DNA of 64,000 nt from Fibrobacter sp. (lineage in GTDB: Bacteria > Fibrobacterota > Fibrobacteria > Fibrobacterales > Fibrobacteraceae). The notes beneath the pieces were generated by a model. It ran no database searches and was not told the origin of the DNA. It saw only the letters and a program-made list of their open reading frames with translations. Each line of letters begins with the position of its first letter. Within the stretch, counting starts at the first letter, position 1. This document shows positions 54,128-63,462 of this stretch, piece after piece. The translations under genes were made by a program, and so were the position numbers. The stretch lies in contig JAKSIM010000006.1 in the NCBI GenBank assembly GCA_024398845.1, forward strand, positions 1-64,000, given 5' to 3'.

Positions 54128-56008
54128 ATGAAAACCGCAGAAATACGCCTTTTATCGGACGAAATCATCAATAAAATAGCTGCTGGCGAGGTTATAGAGA
54201 GACCCGCCTCTGCGGTTAAAGAGCTAATCGAGAACTCCATAGACGCCGGAGCAACCCGAATCCAGGTTCAAATTGAACAGGGCGGCAAAAAGAAAATCCT
54301 TGTGTCGGACAACGGCAAAGGAATGGGAGCCGCAGACCTCGATTTATGCTACCTACGCCATACCACGTCCAAACTGGTATGCGCAGACGACCTTTTCCAT
54401 TTACAAACCAACGGATTCCGTGGCGAAGCGGTTGCATCCATTGCGGCCGTCTCCAAAATGACCATTACCAGCGCAAACGACGAGGGCGAAAGCAACCGAA
54501 TCACCTTGAGTGGCGGAAATGTCGTTGAAAAAGAACCCGTGGCCGCGAGTCGTGGAACGACCTTCCTTATTGAGGACCTGTTCTTCAACACACCGGTTAG
54601 ACGCACATTCCTCGGGAGCGAGACTTCCGAATGCGCCAAAATCCTGGACGTCATTATAAAAACGGCCATCGCACACCCCGAAATAAGGTTCGACTACAAG
54701 GTTGGCGATAAATCCGTATTCATCGGCGTTCCAGGGGAACTTCGCAGTCGCCTGGCGGAGGCAATTGGTTCCGGCGTGGCAAAAAACTTGCTTCCCGTTG
54801 ATTACACCGAAGCTGGGGTCCACGTTTCTGGATTCATATCCCCCACGACCGAAACGAACGGCAAGCGACACCACCAGTTTTTATTCATGAGGAACCGCCC
54901 CATCGAAAACAAGATGATAGGCAAAGCGGTGACTCAAGCTTACGAGCCCTATGGCGCACAGTGTAAACCCGTGACCGTTTTATTCCTCGATATGCCCGAC
55001 ATGGAATTTGACGTGAACGTCCACCCCGCCAAACGTGAGGTCCGTTTCGCTAATCAAAACCTCGTATTTTTGGTCGTTACCCATGCCATCCGCGAAACCT
55101 TCCGAGAGGAGCTAGAGAAAAATTCTCCGTTTATAGACTTGAGCGACGAAAAATTCGCGGATTTCTCATCTAATCCAGTACTCGGAGTCAGCGTCAATTC
55201 AAGTGCATTCAAGACCGAAACGAATAGTTCCGAAAACACAAATTTCTCTGACGATTGGAAAATGCCTCCCGCGACCACAACCAACTGGACCCGCGAAGCT
55301 AGACCTAGAAAAACATACACACCCGACTGCGACGAGGTTCAAGACCTTTTCTCCCAACCCGAATCAGGGAAATTCATTTCGCTGGAACCCGACCAAGGAA
55401 ACGTTCCACCTTCACCCAAGGAACAGACCCCCTGGACTCCACCAACACTGTTTCAAATTGCGAACACGTACATTGCCGGAGAGGACGCCGAAGGACTTCT
55501 GATTATAGACCAGCACGCCGCACATACACGCATCCTTTATGAGCAAGCTTTAGAGACTTTGCAAAATGGCGGATCCGTTGATAGTCAGGAACTGTTGTTC
55601 CCGGAACTTATTGAACTTTCAAAAATCGAAAAAGAAATTTTCCCGACCGTCGAAGGACAATTAAAGAAGCTCGGATTCTACGTGGAGCCCTTTGGTGGCG
55701 AAACCTACCAAATCCGAGCCATTCCAAGTGCACTCCCGCTCTCCCGTGCAGCCAAGGCAGTCCACGAATTTTTGGATGACTGCGCCGAAAGCGGAGACAA
55801 AGCCGACATGGTTAAAATCCAAGATTCTATTGCCAAGGCTTGGGCTAAAACGAATGCTTTCCAGGCAGGTGACAAGCTCAAACCCGAAGAAATGGCGAAC
55901 CTCATGGGTCAACTCATGACGACTGAAGACCCTCTCAAGTCTCCATACGGGGCACCCACGCTCATGAGAATTACACTCGAAGAACTCGCCAAAAAATTCA
56001 AGCGATAA
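54128..56008 (+). CDS. mutL: DNA mismatch repair protein MutL, endonuclease site degenerate
   Basis: Protein of 626 residues from the ATG at 54128; longer frames run through the promoter. The N-terminal GHKL ATPase is intact: IAAGEVIERPASAVKELIEN, DAGAT, DNGKGM and FRGEAVASIAAVS. The dimerisation domain near the C-terminus has LLIIDQHAAHTRILYE where endonuclease MutL has DQHAxxE; the Glu is Thr. SPYGAP replaces CPHGRP, and SIAKAWAK lacks the Cys of the ACHxxxK-type motif. The metal-dependent nicking activity is therefore probably lost. The last 11 nt overlap the convergent lpxB gene. Confidence 0.95.
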   Translation: MKTAEIRLLSDEIINKIAAGEVIERPASAVKELIENSIDAGATRIQVQIEQGGKKKILVSDNGKGMGAADLDLCYLRHTTSKLVCADDLFHLQTNGFRGEAVASIAAVSKMTITSANDEGESNRITLSGGNVVEKEPVAASRGTTFLIEDLFFNTPVRRTFLGSETSECAKILDVIIKTAIAHPEIRFDYKVGDKSVFIGVPGELRSRLAEAIGSGVAKNLLPVDYTEAGVHVSGFISPTTETNGKRHHQFLFMRNRPIENKMIGKAVTQAYEPYGAQCKPVTVLFLDMPDMEFDVNVHPAKREVRFANQNLVFLVVTHAIRETFREELEKNSPFIDLSDEKFADFSSNPVLGVSVNSSAFKTETNSSENTNFSDDWKMPPATTTNWTREARPRKTYTPDCDEVQDLFSQPESGKFISLEPDQGNVPPSPKEQTPWTPPTLFQIANTYIAGEDAEGLLIIDQHAAHTRILYEQALETLQNGGSVDSQELLFPELIELSKIEKEIFPTVEGQLKKLGFYVEPFGGETYQIRAIPSALPLSRAAKAVHEFLDDCAESGDKADMVKIQDSIAKAWAKTNAFQAGDKLKPEEMANLMGQLMTTEDPLKSPYGAPTLMRITLEELAKKFKR

Positions 56009-57173
56009 ACGATTGAACCAAAGACTCGGCCGACACTCCCGCCGATAAGATTTGAGTTAAAGATTCCGCAACTTGCCTTGCGGAATTTTTATTTGCCGTT
56101 TGAAGAGCTTTTTGTATTTCATCAATTTGATTTCGCCATGCCCAAGGAGTGCAAACATATTCTTCGCAAGCCTTTTGGGGGCAAGTTTCTTTTGACGTAT
56201 TATTTTTCAACAAGATATTGGGCATCGCAAAAATTTTCGTTTTTACAAACAAATCACCCATAATGTACGTTAACACATCGGGAATCGTAGCAACTACAAG
56301 TGGGCACCCCGAAAGCGCAAGCTCCAGAGTCACGGTACCCGGTGACGCAAGGGCCGCATTTGCACTCGCATAGAATTCCCGGCGTTTTGCAATATTTGGG
56401 GGAGCAAGTTTCACGCAAATCCATTCAGGGATTTTCCCTGCGAAAAACTGGGCCATATTTTTTTCAAAAACGGGAATCAGGGACGCACGAGCAGCGACGA
56501 CCACAAAATTTGTTTGCAACGCATCGTGTATTTGCGCATCGTACATTTGTGCATCATGTATTTGACACGCCACATTCAGGTACAACCGCAAGTTTCGCAG
56601 GGCTTGCGACTTGCGACTTCCAGGAAGTAAAAGCGTTGAAGGCAAAGCAGACGTTTCTCCAGCGGGCATAAATTCTCCATCTGGTAAAAACGGATGTCGC
56701 AACAATGTAGCTTGGCACGCAAGCGTCTTGTACGCCGCGCGTTCAAATTCAAAAAGAACCGCAAGATCCGTGCCGCGAAGTTCTTTCGCGCGGCGTTGTT
56801 TCCACGCCCACACCTGCGGAGGCGCCACGTACAAAACCCGCTTTTGCAATCGCTTGGCAAGCGCGTTCAAGCGCATGTTAAACCCAGGATAATCAATGGC
56901 AATAAGCCCCACGCAATCCGGAGATTTTAAGGCCTTCACTAAACGAACGTACAAGCGACGCAGGCGAAAATACCGCGGCAAAACGTCGCCAAAACCCGAC
57001 ACAGGAAGTTCTTCAAAAGGAACAATCGGTTCTAAACCAGCGGCTTGCATACGTGCGCCACCCGAACCGCACGCTCGAAGACCGCGCGCCACAACCGAAA
57101 CGACAAAGCGTTCGCCAAGTACATCGCCAGAATCCTCGCCAGCGCAAAACAAAACGAACGGCGAGTTCATCAT
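55998..57173 (-). CDS. lpxB: Lipid-A-disaccharide synthase
   Basis: GT19 enzyme that joins UDP-diacylglucosamine and lipid X to form the lipid A disaccharide. The protein has 391 residues. FVLFCAGEDSGDVLGERFV at the start, LIAIDYPGFNMRLNALAKR (near residue 90), YVAPPQVWAWKQRRAKELR (near 114) and TVTLELALSGCPLVVATIPD (near 280) are family hallmarks. The stop of dnaE lies 1 nt before the start, so the two are co-transcribed. It indicates a Gram-negative outer membrane with lipid A. The start could also be the next ATG at 57170. Confidence 0.96.
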   Translation of the reverse strand: MMNSPFVLFCAGEDSGDVLGERFVVSVVARGLRACGSGGARMQAAGLEPIVPFEELPVSGFGDVLPRYFRLRRLYVRLVKALKSPDCVGLIAIDYPGFNMRLNALAKRLQKRVLYVAPPQVWAWKQRRAKELRGTDLAVLFEFERAAYKTLACQATLLRHPFLPDGEFMPAGETSALPSTLLLPGSRKSQALRNLRLYLNVACQIHDAQMYDAQIHDALQTNFVVVAARASLIPVFEKNMAQFFAGKIPEWICVKLAPPNIAKRREFYASANAALASPGTVTLELALSGCPLVVATIPDVLTYIMGDLFVKTKIFAMPNILLKNNTSKETCPQKACEEYVCTPWAWRNQIDEIQKALQTANKNSARQVAESLTQILSAGVSAESLVQSFIA

Positions 57174-57174
57174 A

Positions 57175-60100
57175 TTACCGTCTGGGTTTTGCGGAAACCC
57201 AAAGTTTCAAGACGCCCATGTCGCGCTTGAGCCAATTCATCAATTCGCTAGAATAGCAGACCTTGTACTTTTTAAGCACAACGCCATGTTCATAGTTTGA
57301 TTCCGTTTCCACATGGCAAACCAACTGCGCTGAGGTTTCGCCTTCAAATGCCTCGTACTGTTGTAGGCCTTCTTCAAGCTTCGTGATAAAATCATCCGTC
57401 AGCATTTGCGAGAACAGCGAAACGTGAATATACTTGACCATCTTGCTGCGCACGTAATCAAGCTGGAAGGCTTCTTCCACAATAATCTGCGTTTCTTCAG
57501 TTTCCTTACGATCTCTATCGCGTTGGTGTTCAAGCACACCCTTCACCAAAATGCGATCATCTTGAGAAATCACATCACGGAAACGTTCCCAGTTGTCCTT
57601 TTTAAAGAACATACCCGTTTCACCGTGGAAATCTTGAATGGTGCCAAAGCCAATGGTATCACCCTTCTTGGTTTCAATGGAACGCATCGATGTCACCACA
57701 CCACCTACAATGACGGTATTTCCAACCTTGCGTTCCAAATCATCGGGGGCGAGACTGCTTGTGGTAAAGCCCTGAAGCTCCGGACGGAATTCATCGAGCG
57801 GATGACCAGAGAGGAACATGCCCAGAACTTCGCGTTCCTTGTTGAGCATTTCCATGCAACTCCATTCTTCGGCATCTTCCAGAACTTCTGCGGTATTGGG
57901 CATGGATTCAGCTCCACCCAAATCGAACAAAGTCATTTGTCCCTTGGCCTTGTCTTCTTGATGGCGGGCAGCGACTTCCATTGCACGGTCAACAGACGCC
58001 ATAAGCACGGCACGACTTCCCGGGAAACCATCCAAGGCGCCGGCCATAATGAGACATTCCAAAAGTTTTTTCCCTATCGGCGGGCGCTTTTCTTTTTGAG
58101 CACCTTGGTATTCGGCTACACGCTTGCAAAAATCAAAGATATCCTTGAAAGGACCGTTCTTATCGCGCTCGGCCACCACGTCTTCAATCACGGCGAGACC
58201 TACGTTACGCACGCCAGCAAGTCCGTAAAGGATTTGTCCCTTTTCGTTTGCGGTAAACACACCGTAAGACTTATTTATATTCGGCGAAAGCACTTCGATT
58301 CCAAGGCGTTTGCATTCCAAGATGATGGTCACGATATCTTCGGTTTTCCCCATCTTCGAGGTCATGGAAGCAGCCATGTATTCAGGGCCGTAATGCGTTT
58401 TGAGGAAGGCCGTTTGGTACGCCACATAAGCATATGCCGCAGCATGGCTCTTGTTGAAAGCGTATCCGCAGAACGGAAGCACGGCATTCCAGACCTTTTG
58501 AATCATGGCCTTGTCGTAGCCCTTCGCCAAGCACTTGGCAAAGAATTCAGGCTCGAGTTTCGCCATTTTATCTGGCATTTTCTTTGCCATGATACGACGA
58601 ATGTTGTCTGCACCGCCCAAGGAGTAACCACCCAAAATCTGGGCAAGCTTCATCACCTGTTCCTGGTACACAATCACGCCGTACGTTTCGCCAAGCACCT
58701 GCTCCAAATCCGGATGGTAGCAGTCAATCTCTTCGTTCCCGTTCTTACGGGCAATAAAGTGAGGAATCTGGTCAATAGGCCCCGGACGGTACAGGGCGTT
58801 CATAGCAATCAAGTCCGCAATACGGTTCGGCTTCAGTTCGCGAAGGTATTTTTGCATACCCGGAGATTCGAACTGGAACACAGTCGTCGTAAGACCCTTA
58901 CTGAGAAGAGCGAAGGTTTCCTGGTCATCCAGAGGAATATGGCTCATATCCAATTCTATCTGACGGTTCTTCTTGACCATGGCAACGGTATCTTGAATGA
59001 TGGACAAGTTGATGAGCCCAAGGAAGTCCATCTTCAAAAGGCCGATATCTTCGGCGTAGTGCTTATCGTACATCACCACCGGAGTGTCGGCAGGAGCGGC
59101 TCGGTAAAGCGGAGCCAAATTGTAAATCGGAGTCGGCGTAATCACCACGCCACAAGCATGCACACCTGTTTGACGCGGCAAATCTTCTAGCGTCAAAGCA
59201 AGGTTCCACAAGTTCTGGTAAGAGGCTCGACTCCCAATCATCGCCTGCAGAGGTTCCGGACTGTAGCCATCTTCCAGATTGTTACCCTTTTTGTCCTTAC
59301 CCGTCCAAGCCTGATTAAGAGAAAAGTTCAATGTACGTTGCGGGAACAACTTGGTAATCATCTTGGCTTCCTGCGGAGGCAAGCCAAGAACACGTGCCAC
59401 GTCAGTAATCACCGCCTTGGACTTTAGCATACCATAGGTAATGATTTGCCCCACGCACTCCTTGCCATACTTTTGCGTCACGTAGTCAATCACGCGACCG
59501 CGGTCTCTATCGGCAAAGTCCGTATCAATATCAGGCATGCTCACACGTTCCGGATTCAAGAAACGTTCAAAAAGCAGGTCAAACTTTAAAGGGTCAATGT
59601 CTGTAATACCAATGATGTAAGTGACCAGGGAACCAGCTGCAGAACCACGCCCCGGGCCCACGGGGATTCCATTACGGCGGGCCCAGTTGATGAAATCCCA
59701 CACAATCAAAAGGTAACCCGCCACGTTCATGTTGCGGATACAGTTCAGTTCCTTGTACAAGCGCTTGCCCACATCGGTTTCGTGGGTCGGGAACTTGAAG
59801 TTTTCATCCGGGAAACGCCAATGCAAAAAGTCGTTGCAAAGGTGAATGATGTAGATATCGGAATCGGAACCAGGTTTGCACCAACGATGCACCGCCTTGT
59901 CCCACGCCTTGTTGTCGTCTTCGTCAAAGAATTCCGGAGCGGAAAGGCGATCGATTTCAGCCTTGTCCTCGTCGGTCAGGGCATCGGGCTCGATTCCCTT
60001 TTCGACGCAAATCTTATCCTGGATTTTCTTCTTTTTGTCCTTGATGACGCCATTCAATTCGCGCTCGCGCACCACAGGGTATTCCGCATCGTATTCGGCC

Positions 60101-61047
60101 TTCATTATAGCCTTGATGCTCTGGTACTCTTCGCCCTGCAAAAAGTCGTCCGGAATCTTGAAGCGCGGCCAGAATTCATCGCCGATACCCGTCTTGACGG
60201 TGTAATTGCAACGTTCCGCAATCTTCACCGTATTGTCGATAGCGCCAGGGATGTTCCCAAAGAGTTCGCGCATTTCCGCTTCGCTCTTGAAATAGAACCC
60301 TTCCGTAGGGAAGCGCTTGTCGTTGGATTCCGCGAGAGTCGTCTTCGTAGAAATGCAACGCAACACCTTGTGCGCCATGGCGTCTTCAGGCTTGATGTAG
60401 TGGACATCGCCCACCGCCACGATTTCACGACCAAGTTCATTGGCGAGTTGCACGTTGTAGTCGTTCACAGCCCTCTGTTGCGGCACGCCGTTATCGCAAA
60501 CGGAAATGTACAGGTGGTCGTGATCGAAAATCTTGTCCAAGGAATCGATATATTCACGGGCAAGCGAAGTTCTACCGGCAGCCACGTTCTGCCCGTAACG
60601 GCTAAAGAAGTCGCCCGCTATCGCGATAAGCCCTTCCTTGAAATTGTTGATGACCTCAAGCGGTACGGAAGGGATTTCCGCCCAGCGGTCGCCATCTTCG
60701 TAACGGTGACTCACTATGCGGAGCAGGTTGTAGTAGCCCTTTTCGTTTTCGACAAGCAACGTGAGGCGTTCAAAAGTAATCGGGTCCTTCTGGCTTGCGC
60801 TCGGAGTATCTACGTAAATGTGGCAGCCGTAAATCGTCTTGACAGGCGGAAGCCCCTGCTCCTTGCGCTTCTTGTTCATGTCCTTACCGCGAGTCTGGAT
60901 TTCAAGAATACCAAACATAGCACCATGGTCCGTAAGGGCAATAGCAGGCGCATTTTCGGCAGCAGCAGCGGCCAAGATATCGTCTAGGCGAGCGGAAGCC
61001 TGTAAAACAGAAAACTCGGAATGAACTTGCAGGTGAACAAAAGCCAT
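57175..61047 (-). CDS. dnaE: DNA polymerase III alpha subunit
   Basis: Replicative polymerase of 1290 residues from the ATG at 61047; the longer frame runs into the upstream terminator. The PHP domain opens FVHLQVHSEFSVLQASARLD and ALTDHGAMFG. The polymerase core has GPGRGSAAGSLVTYIIGITD and PDIDTDFADRDRG (catalytic Asp pair). The finger and thumb region includes FQFESPGMQKYLREL. A helix-hairpin-helix and an OB fold (VIVGGVVTSMRSIETKKGDT) follow near 1000-1110. It belongs to the DnaE1 type that lacks a built-in exonuclease. Confidence 0.97.
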   Translation of the reverse strand: MAFVHLQVHSEFSVLQASARLDDILAAAAAENAPAIALTDHGAMFGILEIQTRGKDMNKKRKEQGLPPVKTIYGCHIYVDTPSASQKDPITFERLTLLVENEKGYYNLLRIVSHRYEDGDRWAEIPSVPLEVINNFKEGLIAIAGDFFSRYGQNVAAGRTSLAREYIDSLDKIFDHDHLYISVCDNGVPQQRAVNDYNVQLANELGREIVAVGDVHYIKPEDAMAHKVLRCISTKTTLAESNDKRFPTEGFYFKSEAEMRELFGNIPGAIDNTVKIAERCNYTVKTGIGDEFWPRFKIPDDFLQGEEYQSIKAIMKAEYDAEYPVVRERELNGVIKDKKKKIQDKICVEKGIEPDALTDEDKAEIDRLSAPEFFDEDDNKAWDKAVHRWCKPGSDSDIYIIHLCNDFLHWRFPDENFKFPTHETDVGKRLYKELNCIRNMNVAGYLLIVWDFINWARRNGIPVGPGRGSAAGSLVTYIIGITDIDPLKFDLLFERFLNPERVSMPDIDTDFADRDRGRVIDYVTQKYGKECVGQIITYGMLKSKAVITDVARVLGLPPQEAKMITKLFPQRTLNFSLNQAWTGKDKKGNNLEDGYSPEPLQAMIGSRASYQNLWNLALTLEDLPRQTGVHACGVVITPTPIYNLAPLYRAAPADTPVVMYDKHYAEDIGLLKMDFLGLINLSIIQDTVAMVKKNRQIELDMSHIPLDDQETFALLSKGLTTTVFQFESPGMQKYLRELKPNRIADLIAMNALYRPGPIDQIPHFIARKNGNEEIDCYHPDLEQVLGETYGVIVYQEQVMKLAQILGGYSLGGADNIRRIMAKKMPDKMAKLEPEFFAKCLAKGYDKAMIQKVWNAVLPFCGYAFNKSHAAAYAYVAYQTAFLKTHYGPEYMAASMTSKMGKTEDIVTIILECKRLGIEVLSPNINKSYGVFTANEKGQILYGLAGVRNVGLAVIEDVVAERDKNGPFKDIFDFCKRVAEYQGAQKEKRPPIGKKLLECLIMAGALDGFPGSRAVLMASVDRAMEVAARHQEDKAKGQMTLFDLGGAESMPNTAEVLEDAEEWSCMEMLNKEREVLGMFLSGHPLDEFRPELQGFTTSSLAPDDLERKVGNTVIVGGVVTSMRSIETKKGDTIGFGTIQDFHGETGMFFKKDNWERFRDVISQDDRILVKGVLEHQRDRDRKETEETQIIVEEAFQLDYVRSKMVKYIHVSLFSQMLTDDFITKLEEGLQQYEAFEGETSAQLVCHVETESNYEHGVVLKKYKVCYSSELMNWLKRDMGVLKLWVSAKPRR

Positions 61048-61060
61048 AAAAAACTCACAA

Positions 61061-61086
61061 AAAAAAGGACCCGGAACAGGTCCTTT
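61061..61086 (-). terminator. Terminator between the lipoprotein gene and dnaE
   Basis: AAAGGACC (61064-61071) pairs with GGTCCTTT (61079-61086); on the minus strand a T tract follows. It ends the cysteine-module lipoprotein transcript, so dnaE must have its own promoter within the following 20 nt or rely on readthrough. Confidence 0.85.
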
Positions 61087-61114
61087 AAGTATAGCAAATT
61101 TTGTTTTATTCAAC

Positions 61115-62368
61115 CTATTCGTCGAACATCAATTCTTCAAAAGAGAGGGATCCGTCAAGCAAGGCGTTGCACACTTCATCAGAAAAAGACTTCATTTCAG
61201 CAAGAGTCAAGGGTTCGTCCCAAACTCCGTCAAAGGAAATCTTGCCGCCATCGCAATTAACGGACGCATTGCCTGGATCATTCATATCAGAAAGGCAAGT
61301 CCTTTCGGCCATATCTCCGTAATTACCAATAAACTCATCCACTCCATGAATCGAGGAACCGATTATCTGAATCGTCGATGAATAAGACCAATCGCTGAAA
61401 CTTATGTTCATCGTAAGCGATGATTCACCTTCGGTCACTTTGCACGAAGTCGGAATATCGCTCGGTACTTCACGAGGACCGTCAAAATCCAAGCCATTGT
61501 AATCCGACTCCATTTCTTCACATTCTTTCTGAAGAAACGCCACCAGTTCATCTGCATCGCCAACGCCACCGAAATACATGCTGTAACTCACCTTGTTTCC
61601 TGTACAAGAAACATTTTTGGACTCACTTTTGAATTCTTCGCACGCATCCGCCGCCATAGATTCTGCAGCAAAGCCATCAAACGACAATTCGGCAGAAAAA
61701 GTCCATCCATCTGCACCGGGAGCATACGTGAGCGTATTTTTTTCGATGACGCCAAACTCATTCAAATTCATATGCTGAACGATATTGTCACCTTCCCTCG
61801 AGACATCGCACGTAAAGGATTTTTTAAAGCTGCTTCCTTCGGGCGAACTAAAGCTAGAACTGCTGAAAACGAAATTAGATTCACTGGATTCAACAGGACT
61901 GTTCCCAGATTGCGATTTCTCCTTATATTCAGCCTCATTATTCTCGCATTCAATTTTCGCATCCTGTTCTACTTCATCCAAGTTAATTTTATTATTGTCC
62001 ATCAAAATCTTGAATTTAAAATAGCCGTTCTTGCACTGATAGGAACCGGGAACAAACACATTGGACATTTCAGACAAGCTATCACAAATAAATTCATACT
62101 CCTCTGCAGACTTTCCATAAACCATCATTTCAGTACTCATCAGAGAAGTTCCGTCGCCATTATCGACAATTTCGGCAAAAGCTTCGCATTTTCCAGGAAT
62201 ATTCGCCACTTGTTCTAAATTTCCGCCATTGCGAGTGACCTTGCAGTAAAATTCGTCACCATTGCCAGAGCGCAACGGATTTCCATTGTCACTAGACGAT
62301 CCGCCATCGCAAGCCACGAAGAGGAACGGAAGCAAGGAAATCATAAGGCAAAGGCCCAAATTTTTCAT
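61115..62368 (-). CDS. Lipoprotein with three cysteine modules
   Basis: Protein of 417 residues. The ribosome-binding site AAGGAAC precedes the ATG, and the lipobox is LPFLFVAC (Cys20). The mature chain has three related blocks beginning FYCKVTRNGG, FTCDVSREGD and SCKVTEGES (near residues 41, 190 and 307). Each is followed by beta-strand segments and two or three further cysteines, likely disulphides. The end CNALLDGSLSFEELMFDE matches that of the frameshifted gene at 51534..52217. No known family recognised; it probably sits on the outer membrane. Confidence 0.8.
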   Translation of the reverse strand: MKNLGLCLMISLLPFLFVACDGGSSSDNGNPLRSGNGDEFYCKVTRNGGNLEQVANIPGKCEAFAEIVDNGDGTSLMSTEMMVYGKSAEEYEFICDSLSEMSNVFVPGSYQCKNGYFKFKILMDNNKINLDEVEQDAKIECENNEAEYKEKSQSGNSPVESSESNFVFSSSSFSSPEGSSFKKSFTCDVSREGDNIVQHMNLNEFGVIEKNTLTYAPGADGWTFSAELSFDGFAAESMAADACEEFKSESKNVSCTGNKVSYSMYFGGVGDADELVAFLQKECEEMESDYNGLDFDGPREVPSDIPTSCKVTEGESSLTMNISFSDWSYSSTIQIIGSSIHGVDEFIGNYGDMAERTCLSDMNDPGNASVNCDGGKISFDGVWDEPLTLAEMKSFSDEVCNALLDGSLSFEELMFDE

Positions 62369-62433
62369 AAAAGTTCCTTTTTAAAGTTTTTCGTCGAAGA
62401 AAATATTTTATATCGCCGGTATATAATTATTGG

Positions 62434-63399
62434 TTATAAACAATATTTTTTTTGCAAGTCTATAACTTTATTTTGAACATTCCCATACATTTTCTTGTAC
62501 TTGCAACGCTTGGCTAGCTCAAAAGGCAACAAGCCCAAAACCTGCAGCCACGCCTTCGCAATAGCCGTACAAATGGAAATCTTCGAAAGCTTTTTCCCAT
62601 CGCCCGACTTTCCGGGAACACCCCCCTTTGCCATGTTCAAGTAGCGTTTCACCGCAAGAACAGGCAACTGAAACACCCTCGTCCAAGGCAAAAGCCTTAT
62701 TGCCGAGCGCAACCGATTTCGTTCAGAGTAGAACAATTTTCGAGGCGAATAGCGAACCGTTGTAAGGGATCGTTCATGAAACACTTTCGCATTCGGGCAA
62801 AATACCGTTTCAAATCCCGCAAGATTATGTCTAAAATACCACTCCGTTTCTTCAAAGAACAAAAAGAAGCTATCATCCATACGCCCTGCGGCTTCAGCAG
62901 CCTTGCGCCGGAAACTCATAACAGCTCCATAGCAACCAAATACCTTCTTTTCACGAACGTCAACATCATTCACGGTAAGACCGCTGCCTTCATTTTGGGC
63001 AAACAAATCTTTTCCAAGCAAGACGCCCACGGCATTGACGTAGCCGCTCTTTTCCATCACAAGGCTTGCAACAGAGCCACATTCCGGATAGCGTTCAAAA
63101 CAAGCCAGCAATTCCGTGGACCAGTTTTCGTCAAACTCCAAGTCCATATTGCAAAGTACTTGGATTTCGCTATCCATGCACTTTAACAAGCCATTGCAAG
63201 CACCCGCGTAGCCAAGATTTGTATTACAACAAATAACTTTATAGACCTTTTCTAAATCAGTAAACTTATCTGCAGAGCCGTCTTTTGACGCATTATCAAA
63301 AATGAATATGCGAACAGGAGTTTTTTGGTGCACAAGACTATCTACGCAACGTTCCAGTTCTTCGCCACCATTGTAATTAATAATTCCGACGTCAATCAT
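62434..63399 (-). CDS. GT2-family glycosyltransferase
   Basis: Protein of 321 residues from the ATG at 63399 (CAGGTG upstream). GT-A features: IDVGIINYNGGEELERCVDS, IFIFDNASKDGSAD (first Asp, near residue 33), LCNMDLEFDENW (DxD region, near 83) and FFLFFEETEWYFRHNLAGFE (near 190). It resembles rhamnosyl- or galactofuranosyltransferases of the GT2 clan. It lies outside the main glycan locus and is preceded by its own terminator-bounded interval. Confidence 0.9.
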   Translation of the reverse strand: MIDVGIINYNGGEELERCVDSLVHQKTPVRIFIFDNASKDGSADKFTDLEKVYKVICCNTNLGYAGACNGLLKCMDSEIQVLCNMDLEFDENWSTELLACFERYPECGSVASLVMEKSGYVNAVGVLLGKDLFAQNEGSGLTVNDVDVREKKVFGCYGAVMSFRRKAAEAAGRMDDSFFLFFEETEWYFRHNLAGFETVFCPNAKVFHERSLTTVRYSPRKLFYSERNRLRSAIRLLPWTRVFQLPVLAVKRYLNMAKGGVPGKSGDGKKLSKISICTAIAKAWLQVLGLLPFELAKRCKYKKMYGNVQNKVIDLQKKYCL

Positions 63400-63410
63400 A
63401 ACGCACCTGC

Positions 63411-63439
63411 AAAAAAAAGTGGAGCTCAACAGCTCCACT
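63411..63439 (-). terminator. Terminator of the LamG-domain gene
   Basis: AGTGGAGCT-CAAC-AGCTCCACT (63418-63439), 9-bp stem, with T8 on the minus strand. Confidence 0.9.
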
Positions 63440-63462
63440 CAAATATAACTTATTGCAAACTG

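Noticed and set aside
55998-56008. 11-nt overlap of the convergent mutL and lpxB ends as a regulatory antisense device
   Set aside because: Short tail-to-tail overlaps are common in compact genomes and nothing else marks this one as special.
59782-60987. 401-residue frame antisense to dnaE, and similar long antisense frames opposite argG (6018..6926), trpS (9169..10089) and the fibro-slime gene (1629..2441)
   Set aside because: Each is fully covered by a gene with clear catalytic motifs and shows the amino-acid bias expected of an antisense shadow.
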